6,733 bases of DNA, taken from the NCBI GenBank assembly GCA_944332375.1, contig CALVJU010000108.1, positions 1 through 6,733 of the forward strand, written 5' to 3'. The first letter of the stretch is position 1. Every line of letters begins with the position of its first letter. Made by a program: the position numbers and the translations under genes. The notes below the pieces were generated by a model, which made no database searches, was not told the DNA's origin, and was given only the letters and a program-made list of their open reading frames with translations. Source of the DNA: an uncultured Bacilli bacterium (GTDB lineage: Bacteria; Bacillota_I; Bacilli_A; RF39; UBA660). Below, one piece after another: positions 1 to 5,434 of the stretch.

Positions 1-124
1 TTAAGAAAAAGGAAATCAAATCTTCAATATCTTGTTCCATTTCTGGGTAAGATTGTATCTGATTTTCCTTTAGTTCATCTTCAATCGCATACGTTAATTC
101 TCTTCTTAATACATCGAGATTCAT
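1..124 (-). CDS. N-terminal fragment of an unrecognised small acidic protein (continues off the left edge)
   Basis: An open minus-strand frame begins at the ATG at 124-122 and stays open for 41 codons to the window edge, so the 3' end is missing. The visible product begins MNLDVLRREL and is rich in Glu, Asp, Leu and Ile, predicted soluble and helical, with no signal peptide or membrane segment. An upstream in-frame ATG at 130-128 exists, but the GGTGGTGAT Shine-Dalgarno just ahead overlaps it and is better spaced for the ATG at 124. The same GGTGATGTTNATG arrangement is used by the SEDS gene further right, which supports this start. The gene is divergent from RNase J, with plausible promoter elements between them. 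I do not recognise the family. It is called from the start signals and the uninterrupted frame alone. Confidence 0.6.
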   Translation of the reverse strand, partial: MNLDVLRRELTYAIEDELKENQIQSYPEMEQDIEDLISFFL

Positions 125-156
125 AAACATCACCACCCACATCATAACACACGGAC

Positions 157-185
157 TAGACAAAATCAAAAAAAAAGTTTATAAT
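157..185 (+). promoter_or_regulatory. Sigma-A promoter of the RNase J gene
   Basis: TAGACA (157-162, five of six consensus positions) is followed after exactly 17 bp by a perfect TATAAT (180-185). Transcription would begin near 192, giving an AT-rich leader of about 70 nt. I saw no riboswitch or strong hairpin in that leader. Confidence 0.65.
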
Positions 186-212
186 GATATAGTTAAATTT
201 GAAACGTGTGAA
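184..212 (-). promoter_or_regulatory. Putative sigma-A promoter of the leftmost gene
   Basis: Read on the minus strand, TTCACA (212-207) and TATCAT (189-184) each match five of six consensus positions and are separated by 17 bp. Transcription would start near 177, leaving a leader of about 50 nt before the ATG at 124. Its -10 lies immediately beside the -10 of the opposing RNase J promoter, so the two would compete for polymerase. This is a consensus match only. Confidence 0.4.
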
Positions 213-263
213 GAAAAAAATTTTATATTTTATGTGTCGGGAATCTAAAAAGAAAGGAGTCTT

Positions 264-1979
264 ATGAAATTTTTAAAAAATGATATAAAGGGAGAAGATA
301 CAAAAATCTTTGCTCTTGGAGGATTAGGTGAAGTCGGAAAGAATATGTATTGTTTTATGCATAAAGACGAACTCATTATTACCGATGCCGGTATTACTTT
401 CCCAGGTGGAGAATTGATGGGAATTGATTATGTCATTCCGGACTTTACATTTTTGAAGAAAAACGAAAAGAAAATTAAAGCTTTATTTATTACGCACGGG
501 CATGAAGATCATATCGGAGGAATACCATTTTTATTACAAACAGTGAATATTCCTGCGATTTATGCACCAAATCAAGCAATTGGTTTGATTCAAAAGAAAT
601 TACAAGAAAGAAATATGACTTATAAAACACTTTATACTTATACAGAAGATACAAAAGTAAAATTTAAACACTTTACCGTTGAGTTTTTTAGAACAACTCA
701 CTCGATTCCTGATTCACACGGTATTTGTATCACAACACCAAATGGGACAATTGTTACAACAGGAGATTTTAAATTTGATTTAACTCCAATTGGACCTATG
801 GCAAATTTACATAAAATGGCACGAATTGGAGAAAAAGGAGTTACGCTATTGATGAGTGATTCTACCAATGCTTTAAATGAAGGAATGAGTGCCAGTGAAT
901 CGACAGTGGATAATGCCTTAAGTGAAATCTTTACAAGATATAAACACAAAGGAAGAATTATTATCGCAACGTTTGCAAGTAATATCTATCGTTTAAAACA
1001 TATTGTCGATACTTGTCAGAGAAATGGTAGAAAGATTGTTACGTTTGGACGTAGTATGGAAACGAATATAGAGATTTCTATTCAAGGTGGATATATTACG
1101 AATAAAGATATTTTTATTACCGCTGAGGAAGCAAATCGTATGCCAGATCAAAAAGTATGTTTACTTTGTACTGGATCACAAGGAGAACCATTAGCAGCAC
1201 TATCTCGTATTGCCAATGGAACACACCGTCAAATTAAATTAAAACCAAATGATACGGTCGTATTCTCATCAAGTCCAATTCCAGGAAATGCTTTAAGTAT
1301 TGCCCGTACAATTAATAAACTTTACTTAAAAGGCGTTGAAGTATTTACAAACACTTCTCTTAGTACAGTGCATACTTCAGGACATGCCAGTCAAGAAGAA
1401 CAAAAATTAATGTTACGTTTGATAAAACCAAAATATTTTATGCCATTCCATGGGGATTATCGTATGTTGAAGCGTCATGCGGATACTGGGGTATTATGTG
1501 GAATTCCAAGAGAAAATACTTTTGTCTGTGGAAATGGAGATGTTCTTTCTATGTATAAAGGAAAGATCTATCGTTCTGGAACAGTTCAGGCAGGAGATGT
1601 TTATATTGATGGAAATCGTATTGGAGATGTTGGAAATGCTGTCATTAAGGATCGTAAGATTATGGCCAATGATGGAATTGTAGTTGTGATTGCCAATATT
1701 GATTCAAATCACCATCAATTACTTGGAAAAGTCAATATTACAACACGTGGATTTGTTCTTGTCAATGAGAATATGGAACTGTTAAAAAAATTAGAAGAAA
1801 TAGCGCGTGGTGCGATTTTAAGTAAGTGTAAAAATCATGTGAATTATTCTGAAATTAAAGGAGAAATTATTTCTCGATTAAGTGAATATGCCTATGAGAT
1901 GACAGGAAGAAAGCCAATTATTTTACCAGTCATTATGGATATTAAAAGAAACAATAAAGAACCTATGAAACAATCATAA
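264..1979 (+). CDS. rnjA: Ribonuclease J (metallo-beta-lactamase/beta-CASP RNase)
   Basis: RNase J is a cytoplasmic zinc-dependent ribonuclease with 5'-to-3' exonuclease and endonuclease activity, central to mRNA decay and RNA maturation in Gram-positive bacteria. The 571-residue product spans the whole family (B. subtilis RNase J1 is about 555). Metal ligands are visible: HGHEDH at 78-83, His146 in TTHSIPDS, Asp168 in TTGDFK and His396 in PFHGDYR. Other hallmarks are SDSTNA (198-203), the beta-CASP blocks GRSME (262-266) and CTGSQGEP (302-309), HTSGHAS (370-376), and the C-terminal-domain TTRGF (493-497). The start has a good AAAGGAG site at 253-259. The N-terminus and overall motif pattern resemble J1 more than I recall for J2, but a second paralogue elsewhere cannot be excluded, so the rnjA symbol is tentative while the family is certain. 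The gene stands alone and converges on the HAD gene only 7 bp away. Confidence 0.96.
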   Translation: MKFLKNDIKGEDTKIFALGGLGEVGKNMYCFMHKDELIITDAGITFPGGELMGIDYVIPDFTFLKKNEKKIKALFITHGHEDHIGGIPFLLQTVNIPAIYAPNQAIGLIQKKLQERNMTYKTLYTYTEDTKVKFKHFTVEFFRTTHSIPDSHGICITTPNGTIVTTGDFKFDLTPIGPMANLHKMARIGEKGVTLLMSDSTNALNEGMSASESTVDNALSEIFTRYKHKGRIIIATFASNIYRLKHIVDTCQRNGRKIVTFGRSMETNIEISIQGGYITNKDIFITAEEANRMPDQKVCLLCTGSQGEPLAALSRIANGTHRQIKLKPNDTVVFSSSPIPGNALSIARTINKLYLKGVEVFTNTSLSTVHTSGHASQEEQKLMLRLIKPKYFMPFHGDYRMLKRHADTGVLCGIPRENTFVCGNGDVLSMYKGKIYRSGTVQAGDVYIDGNRIGDVGNAVIKDRKIMANDGIVVVIANIDSNHHQLLGKVNITTRGFVLVNENMELLKKLEEIARGAILSKCKNHVNYSEIKGEIISRLSEYAYEMTGRKPIILPVIMDIKRNNKEPMKQS

Positions 1980-1988
1980 GTTCTTTTT
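1956..1988 (+). terminator. Intrinsic terminator overlapping the RNase J stop codon, probably bidirectional
   Basis: Arms 1956-1968 and 1974-1986 pair as AAAGAAC plus TATGA against TCATA plus GTTCTTT, with one C/A mismatch (1963/1979) and an AACAA loop. The run of five T residues (1984-1988) follows. The RNase J stop codon TAA (1977-1979) is inside the stem. On the minus strand the same hairpin starts right after the HAD gene stop and is followed by a T-rich stretch, so it can serve both convergent genes. Confidence 0.7.
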
Positions 1989-2493
1989 ATTTGAAATATT
2001 TACGTAACTGCATTCTTTTTTCTATATCTGTTTCTATCTTATTTTGATCATAATAGAATAACTTTCCATTTAAAATATCCACTGCAGTTTGAAAATCAAA
2101 AACAGAAAGTCCACTTTCAAAATCAATATAGATTTCATGTCCTAGTAGAGAAAAGTAGAAATAATCATCATCGAGAATGACATATTCTGTGATATCCGGG
2201 TGTTCGTTTAAATAAGTTTGTATTTCTACTTCTTTATTTTTTCCAATACATGGTAATATTCCATCGATCTTGATTCCATACGACTGTAGTGGTCTGATAT
2301 AATCGCGATAGAACTCACTTTCTAAGTACGTTACTTTTCCTTCTAAGTAATCATAACGACTTGCTGAGGTGGCAACTACTTTCGCACCAGTTTCTTCTAT
2401 TATGGCAGAAAGAACTCCTACACATTCTGGATCTATCAATTCACTGTGATAAGAATTCATGACACCATCAAAATCTAAAAAAATAACTTTCAT
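1987..2493 (-). CDS. HAD-fold hydrolase, resembling HAD domains of the 'Swiss Army Knife' RNA-repair group
   Basis: The 168-residue product begins MKVIFLDFDGVMN, the HAD motif I with nucleophile Asp7 and acid/base Asp9. Motif II is probably Ser43/Thr42 in VATSAS (40-45), motif III a lysine near 85-87 in GKNKEVEIQTYL, and motif IV LDDD (107-110), which supplies magnesium ligands. The compact cap-less layout and the short ATSxSR and ILDDD blocks resemble the HAD domain known from multidomain Swiss Army Knife RNA-repair proteins, which also occurs alone; here it is alone. A phosphatase activity on a small molecule, nucleotide or RNA end is possible. The substrate cannot be read from sequence. 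No signal peptide or membrane segment is seen, so it should be cytoplasmic. A GGGGGGAG Shine-Dalgarno at about 2498-2505 fixes the ATG start. It appears monocistronic between two terminators. HAD membership is firm; the subfamily is less so. Confidence 0.85.
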   Translation of the reverse strand: MKVIFLDFDGVMNSYHSELIDPECVGVLSAIIEETGAKVVATSASRYDYLEGKVTYLESEFYRDYIRPLQSYGIKIDGILPCIGKNKEVEIQTYLNEHPDITEYVILDDDYFYFSLLGHEIYIDFESGLSVFDFQTAVDILNGKLFYYDQNKIETDIEKRMQLRKYFK

Positions 2494-2526
2494 TCTTCTC
2501 CCCCCTTTTCTTTACACAAAGTCTAT

Positions 2527-2535
2527 ATTTTACCA
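2527..2535 (-). promoter_or_regulatory. Putative extended -10 promoter of the HAD gene
   Basis: On the minus strand TGG followed by TAAAAT (2535-2527) fits the extended -10 form TGnTATAAT with one mismatch. No good -35 lies 16-18 bp upstream, where the C45 terminator sits, consistent with an extended -10 promoter. The leader would be about 27 nt. Confidence 0.4.
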
Positions 2536-2542
2536 CAGCCCT

Positions 2543-2566
2543 AAAAAAAAGCAACTACTGTTGCTT
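2543..2566 (-). terminator. Intrinsic terminator of the C45 hydrolase gene
   Basis: On the minus strand a perfect 7-bp stem, AAGCAAC (2566-2560) with GTTGCTT (2555-2549), encloses a 4-nt loop and runs into eight consecutive T residues (2550-2543). The stop codon TAA (2567-2565) overlaps the ascending arm. Confidence 0.85.
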
Positions 2567-3623
2567 AAATAGAAAATAACTCCATACTACTTTCACATTC
2601 CTCTGAAAATAAATTACTCATATCATATGCGATCCGATATTTATAATGATCTAAATAACAATAAATCACAAGTTGTCTTTTACTATTATATAAAAACGTA
2701 GCTGCTGTTATTTGTGGATATTTGGTATCAAGAATTGATGTTTTTGGTGTTTTTCCTCGATACTGAAGGATATTTAAAATATCTTTTTCATCTACTCTAC
2801 GATAACTTAGAGAATATTTATTGAGAAATTCTAATGATTTTTCTAAGCGAAATTTGGAATTAGAACCTCTTTTGGCAAGAGGTAACCCAACATGAGTGAT
2901 AAAGTGGTTGGAGTGGGCAAATTTGTCGTTAATTTCAATGACAGAACGAATATCTAAGCGGAATTCAATCGATACTGAGCGCTTGGCATTGGTGTCTGTT
3001 ACGTTGAGATTAAATCCACTTGCAGCATCTTTATGATCAAATAACGCTAATACTTCTTCAATACTTCTAGCATCTACAACTCTTCTTAAAATAAACCAAG
3101 TAGGAATTCCAATATGATTCATATTTTTTACATATATAGAATTTCCTGTAAAAATCATTCCATGACTATTCCAACAGAAATTACCACCAGCTAATGTTTT
3201 GGTTGTAAAAAAGTCACATAAATACCCATACTCTGTCTGATATTTTACTAAAGCCGTATTTTCTAGAGAATAATCTCCATCTTCATTGTGACCTCCAATG
3301 ATTTCTTTCTTTCCATTTTTTACAATAATATCAGTACAAGATTCATGATAAGTATAGATCTCTGGACACAAATATAATAAGTAATCCTCTCTTTTGACTT
3401 CTGCCCCATCTGCTCTTCCATAAACTTCTTCTAAAATATCAGCATAATGATCTTCTAATTTCTGTTTTACAATTAAGAATCGATCTTGAATGTCAGGATC
3501 TTTCCACAGTTCTTTCACTGCTTCCATTTCTTCTTGAATGGTAGTACGAAAAGCCTTTCCCATTTGTACTCCTCTCTCATAAAGAGTACCAGAAACTACC
3601 ATGATGTTTAATCTCTCTTTCAT
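2565..3623 (-). CDS. C45-family autoproteolytic acyltransferase/hydrolase (Ntn fold)
   Basis: The family includes fungal acyl-CoA:6-aminopenicillanic acid acyltransferase and many bacterial relatives. Members are made as a precursor that cuts itself before a cysteine, which becomes the N-terminal nucleophile for amide or acyl chemistry. In this 352-residue protein the expected nucleophile is Cys96 in HESCTDI, following a helical propeptide of about 95 residues. Downstream Ntn landmarks are GGHNEDGD (110-117, the N-x-D block), NSHGMIFTGNS (152-162), AHSNHF (236-241) and a terminal strand block near 303-335. The residue before Cys96 is Ser, where Gly precedes it in the fungal enzyme. No signal peptide is apparent, so it is probably cytoplasmic. 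AGGTGA ahead of the ATG supports the start. It has its own promoter but could also be reached by read-through from the kinase gene. The natural substrate is unknown, and penicillin synthesis should not be inferred. Confidence 0.85.
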   Translation of the reverse strand: MKERLNIMVVSGTLYERGVQMGKAFRTTIQEEMEAVKELWKDPDIQDRFLIVKQKLEDHYADILEEVYGRADGAEVKREDYLLYLCPEIYTYHESCTDIIVKNGKKEIIGGHNEDGDYSLENTALVKYQTEYGYLCDFFTTKTLAGGNFCWNSHGMIFTGNSIYVKNMNHIGIPTWFILRRVVDARSIEEVLALFDHKDAASGFNLNVTDTNAKRSVSIEFRLDIRSVIEINDKFAHSNHFITHVGLPLAKRGSNSKFRLEKSLEFLNKYSLSYRRVDEKDILNILQYRGKTPKTSILDTKYPQITAATFLYNSKRQLVIYCYLDHYKYRIAYDMSNLFSEECESSMELFSI

Positions 3624-3639
3624 AGTCTCACCTAAACAT

Positions 3640-3668
3640 ATTATACAGGAAAACCTGCTTTCTGTAAA
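3640..3668 (-). promoter_or_regulatory. Strong sigma-A promoter of the C45 hydrolase gene, with an inverted repeat in the spacer
   Basis: On the minus strand TTTACA (3668-3663, five of six) and a perfect TATAAT (3645-3640) are spaced by 17 bp. The spacer holds CAGG-TTTT-CCTG (3657-3646), and an outer TACAG/CTGTA pair (3644-3648 and 3662-3666) reaches into both hexamers. Transcription would start near 3633, giving a short leader. Confidence 0.7.
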
Positions 3669-3676
3669 TTTTATTT

Positions 3677-4906
3677 CTAAGTATTTGACATAGGAATTAA
3701 CGGAAATGTCATCTCTACAGTAGTTCCTTTTCCTACTTGAGAATGATACTGCATTGTTCCATCATGTTTCTTTACAATTTCTATAGATAATCCAACTCCT
3801 AATCCTGTTCCATGTTCTTTGGTAGTAAAGAATGGCTCTTTCATTTTTTCTAAATTTTCTTCTGGAATACCTACTCCATTATCTTTAATATAAATCGTAA
3901 TTTGATTTTGATGTACTTTTGTAGAAATCTCTAAAATTCCATCTTGTTCAATTGCTTCTACCGCATTTTTTAAAACATTGATTAGTACTTGATTTAAACG
4001 ATAATAATCTCCCATCATATAATATTCTTCCTCTTCTAAAGAAACATCTAATGTAATGTGATTCTGTTTTAAGATTGGTTTAAAATTATGAATTACTTCC
4101 TCTAGTAATAAATTCATATCCATTTCTTCTTTTTCAATCTTAACATGACTGGTTGCTAAAAAGTCTTGAATTAATACTAAAGTTCTTTCTATTTCTTCTT
4201 TGATAATAGGAATATACTTCTGACTATGTTCCGGATTATTGGGATCAAACATATCTAAGTATCCTTTACATACTGCAATGGGATTTTTAATTTCATGGGT
4301 AATTTTAAAAAGTGTATCTTGTACTTGTTTTTGTTGTTCTAACTCTTTTAATGAAATATGGAAATGAACCAGTTCGTTTCCTTTTTCTAATAATTTCAGA
4401 ATCAAGATAGAGAGTAAGAAAATAGAAAGAGATACAATGAATACAGAACTCCATTCTTCGTTGAAAAGATACAAATAACAAGTAGAAACAATCACATTCA
4501 TAGCAAAAAAGATCATCATCATCTGTTTTTCCTTTAGTTTCTTTTTCTCTTTTCCTATATAGATCACAAAGTAAATAACATATGGAATCATGAAAAAAAC
4601 GATTGGTGCTTGATAATAAATATGATGAACCCATACTAAGATCATACTTAACAAGAAAGCACTATAAAAACGTTCTTTCTTATAGGCGAAAAATACTGGA
4701 ATAGAGAGAAAATACAATGTTATAATTGGAAAACGAGTCAGTCCAAAACGAATAAAAAGATAAGTAGAAGTAAATAATGCGAAATCAAAGAATAATTGAT
4801 TATCTTTTCCTTTGATGTGATTTGTTTGAATAAAATAAAATAGATAAACTAACATAGGAAATACAAAAAACAAAAAATTCAACAATAAACCTTCAAATAA
4901 ATTCAT
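3677..4906 (-). CDS. Multi-pass membrane sensor histidine kinase, KinB-like
   Basis: The protein (409 residues from this start) should autophosphorylate on a histidine and pass phosphate to a response regulator or phosphorelay protein. The N-terminal 175 residues form six or seven hydrophobic segments (about 4-26, 39-54, 59-75, 79-97, 100-118, 128-148, 154-173) with no sizeable extracellular domain. A helical linker follows, then the HisKA H-box ITHEIKNP (202-209, His204) and HATPase block: N-box with Asn314 in LKNAVEA, G1 DNGVGIP (342-348), F-box PFFTTK (358-363) and G2 GTGLGVG (366-372). All catalytic motifs look intact. The topology and H-box resemble sporulation kinases such as B. subtilis KinB, a family resemblance only. 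I chose ATG 4906, preceded by AAGGGTGA, over an in-frame GTG at 4915 that would add three residues. No response regulator is adjacent. Two Spo0A-like boxes lie upstream. There is no clear terminator after the stop. Confidence 0.9.
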   Translation of the reverse strand: MNLFEGLLLNFLFFVFPMLVYLFYFIQTNHIKGKDNQLFFDFALFTSTYLFIRFGLTRFPIITLYFLSIPVFFAYKKERFYSAFLLSMILVWVHHIYYQAPIVFFMIPYVIYFVIYIGKEKKKLKEKQMMMIFFAMNVIVSTCYLYLFNEEWSSVFIVSLSIFLLSILILKLLEKGNELVHFHISLKELEQQKQVQDTLFKITHEIKNPIAVCKGYLDMFDPNNPEHSQKYIPIIKEEIERTLVLIQDFLATSHVKIEKEEMDMNLLLEEVIHNFKPILKQNHITLDVSLEEEEYYMMGDYYRLNQVLINVLKNAVEAIEQDGILEISTKVHQNQITIYIKDNGVGIPEENLEKMKEPFFTTKEHGTGLGVGLSIEIVKKHDGTMQYHSQVGKGTTVEMTFPLIPMSNT

Positions 4907-4910
4907 CCTA

Positions 4911-4918
4911 TTCACCCT
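4911..4918 (-). promoter_or_regulatory. Shine-Dalgarno site deciding the kinase start
   Basis: AAGGGTGA on the minus strand lies 4 nt before the ATG at 4906. The competing GTG at 4915 lies inside this site and would use GAGG just upstream. If transcription starts about 7 nt after the TATGAT at 4935-4930, that GTG would be almost leaderless, which favours the ATG. Confidence 0.5.
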
Positions 4919-4929
4919 TCCTCGGAATC

Positions 4930-4935
4930 ATCATA
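4930..4935 (-). promoter_or_regulatory. Putative -10 element of the kinase gene
   Basis: TATGAT (4935-4930, minus strand) matches five of six -10 positions. No -35 hexamer occurs at 17 bp. The nearest -35-like sequence, TCGACA (4962-4957), is 21 bp away and lies within a Spo0A-like box. A long spacer covered by activator boxes is reminiscent of the Spo0A-activated spoIIG promoter of B. subtilis. Confidence 0.4.
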
Positions 4936-4945
4936 TCAATTTTGC

Positions 4946-4963
4946 TTGTCGAAATTTGTCGAA
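4946..4963. promoter_or_regulatory. Two tandem Spo0A-box-like sites upstream of the kinase gene
   Basis: TTGTCGAA occurs twice on the plus strand, at 4946-4953 and 4956-4963, both containing the established Spo0A core TGTCGAA (TGNCGAA). They are in the same orientation and exactly 10 bp apart, one helical turn, as in known tandem Spo0A sites. They lie about 11-28 bp upstream of the putative -10 and downstream of the EIIB terminator, so the kinase is the natural target. Binding is inferred, not shown. Confidence 0.6.
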
Positions 4964-4965
4964 TA

Positions 4966-4995
4966 AAATAAAAAAAAGTGATAATTTATCACTTT
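4966..4995 (-). terminator. Intrinsic terminator of the EIIB-like gene
   Basis: On the minus strand AAAGTGAT (4995-4988) pairs perfectly with ATCACTTT (4982-4975) around a 5-nt loop. The sequence continues into a long T-rich tail (4977-4966). The stop codon TGA (4991-4989) is inside the ascending arm. Confidence 0.85.
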
Positions 4996-5306
4996 AAGGC
5001 ATCAATATATTTCTTAATGTTTGTAGCATCAGGTCCTAAAATAATTTTTAATTGATTCTCTATTTCAACGATTCCCTGTGCTCCTAACTTCTGAATTGCA
5101 TCTTTATCCACTTTTTCCACATCTTTTACATTGACAATAAAACGTGATTTATGAACTTCATAAGAAATGATATTCTCTTTTCCCCCTAAGTAAGAAACAA
5201 GCTTGTTCATTTCCATTTTAAAGTCTTTCTTTTTTGAACGCGTAATTGCAATTCCAATAATTACTAAAATGAGTAAAATTAAAAGATATTGTATCCAAGC
5301 TTCCAT
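4989..5306 (-). CDS. Membrane-anchored PTS EIIB-like domain protein lacking the phospho-acceptor cysteine
   Basis: The 105-residue protein has one N-terminal hydrophobic helix (about 5-21), then a basic stretch RSKKK, then a domain at 31-105 that follows the glucose-type PTS EIIB pattern: LVSYLGGKENI (36-46), VKDVEKVDKDAI (60-71), LGAQGIVEIENQLKIILG (74-91). In genuine EIIB domains the segment after GGxxNI carries the phosphorylated cysteine in a C-x-T-R-L-R context. Here the aligned residues are H-K-S-R-F-I (52-57), so His52 replaces Cys and Ser54 replaces Thr. It therefore probably does not take part in cysteine phosphotransfer. It could be a regulatory or structural descendant facing the cytoplasm. 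No EIIC or EIIA gene is nearby. The start has GGTGA (5315-5311) ahead of it, a clear promoter upstream and a terminator at its end, so it is monocistronic. The fold assignment is good; the function is unknown. Confidence 0.8.
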   Translation of the reverse strand: MEAWIQYLLILLILVIIGIAITRSKKKDFKMEMNKLVSYLGGKENIISYEVHKSRFIVNVKDVEKVDKDAIQKLGAQGIVEIENQLKIILGPDATNIKKYIDALK

Positions 5307-5321
5307 TTTATCACCAGTCTC

Positions 5322-5351
5322 ATTATACTACATTTTAGAAGGCTTTGGCAA
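5322..5351 (-). promoter_or_regulatory. Sigma-A promoter of the EIIB-like gene
   Basis: On the minus strand TTGCCA (5351-5346, five of six) and a perfect TATAAT (5327-5322) are separated by 18 bp. This places the start near 5315, so the leader would be very short and begin close to the GGTGA Shine-Dalgarno (5315-5311). Confidence 0.6.
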
Positions 5352-5388
5352 TAAATTCTAATTTTTTTGTCAGATGGGAAAAGTTTTG

Positions 5389-5417
5389 TTGTAACAAAAA
5401 GATTTTTAGTGTAAGAT
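5389..5417 (+). promoter_or_regulatory. Weak putative promoter of the SEDS gene with overlapping palindrome
   Basis: TTGTAA (5389-5394) and TAAGAT (5412-5417) are spaced 17 bp, each matching four of six positions. An inverted repeat TTTTGTT-GT-AACAAAA (5384-5399) covers the -35. An alternative -35, TTGTCA at 5367-5372, has no convincing -10 partner. The assignment is tentative. Confidence 0.3.
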
Positions 5418-5422
5418 AAGGT

Positions 5423-5430
5423 AAGGTGAT
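5423..5430 (+). promoter_or_regulatory. Shine-Dalgarno site deciding the SEDS gene start
   Basis: AAGGTGAT lies 4 nt before the ATG at 5435. Three other in-frame start codons overlap or abut it (GTG 5426, ATG 5429, TTG 5432). The ATG at 5429 could use a second AAGG at 5418-5421, so a two-residue longer protein cannot be excluded. Confidence 0.5.
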
Positions 5431-5434
5431 GTTG

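Noticed and set aside
141..169. Minus-strand TTGATT-17-TATGAT as an alternative promoter of the leftmost gene
   Set aside because: Transcription would begin inside or at the Shine-Dalgarno (about 134), so the TTCACA/TATCAT pair further upstream fits better.
125..263. A riboswitch or structured leader ahead of RNase J
   Set aside because: The leader is poly-A/T-rich with no paired arms or recognisable aptamer motif.
698..949. 83-codon open frame on the minus strand
   Set aside because: It lies entirely inside the RNase J gene, antisense to conserved catalytic motifs, with no start signals of its own.
1477..1683. 68-codon open frame on the plus strand in another frame
   Set aside because: It is internal to RNase J and the product resembles no protein; a frame shadow.
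3646..3657. CAGG-TTTT-CCTG as a terminator for the kinase gene
   Set aside because: Only a 4-bp stem with no T-run after it on the minus strand; better explained as a possible operator in the C45 promoter.
4305..4634. 109-codon open frame on the minus strand
   Set aside because: It overlaps the membrane and linker part of the kinase in another frame; its composition (runs of Arg, Ser and Thr) is typical of an out-of-frame reading.
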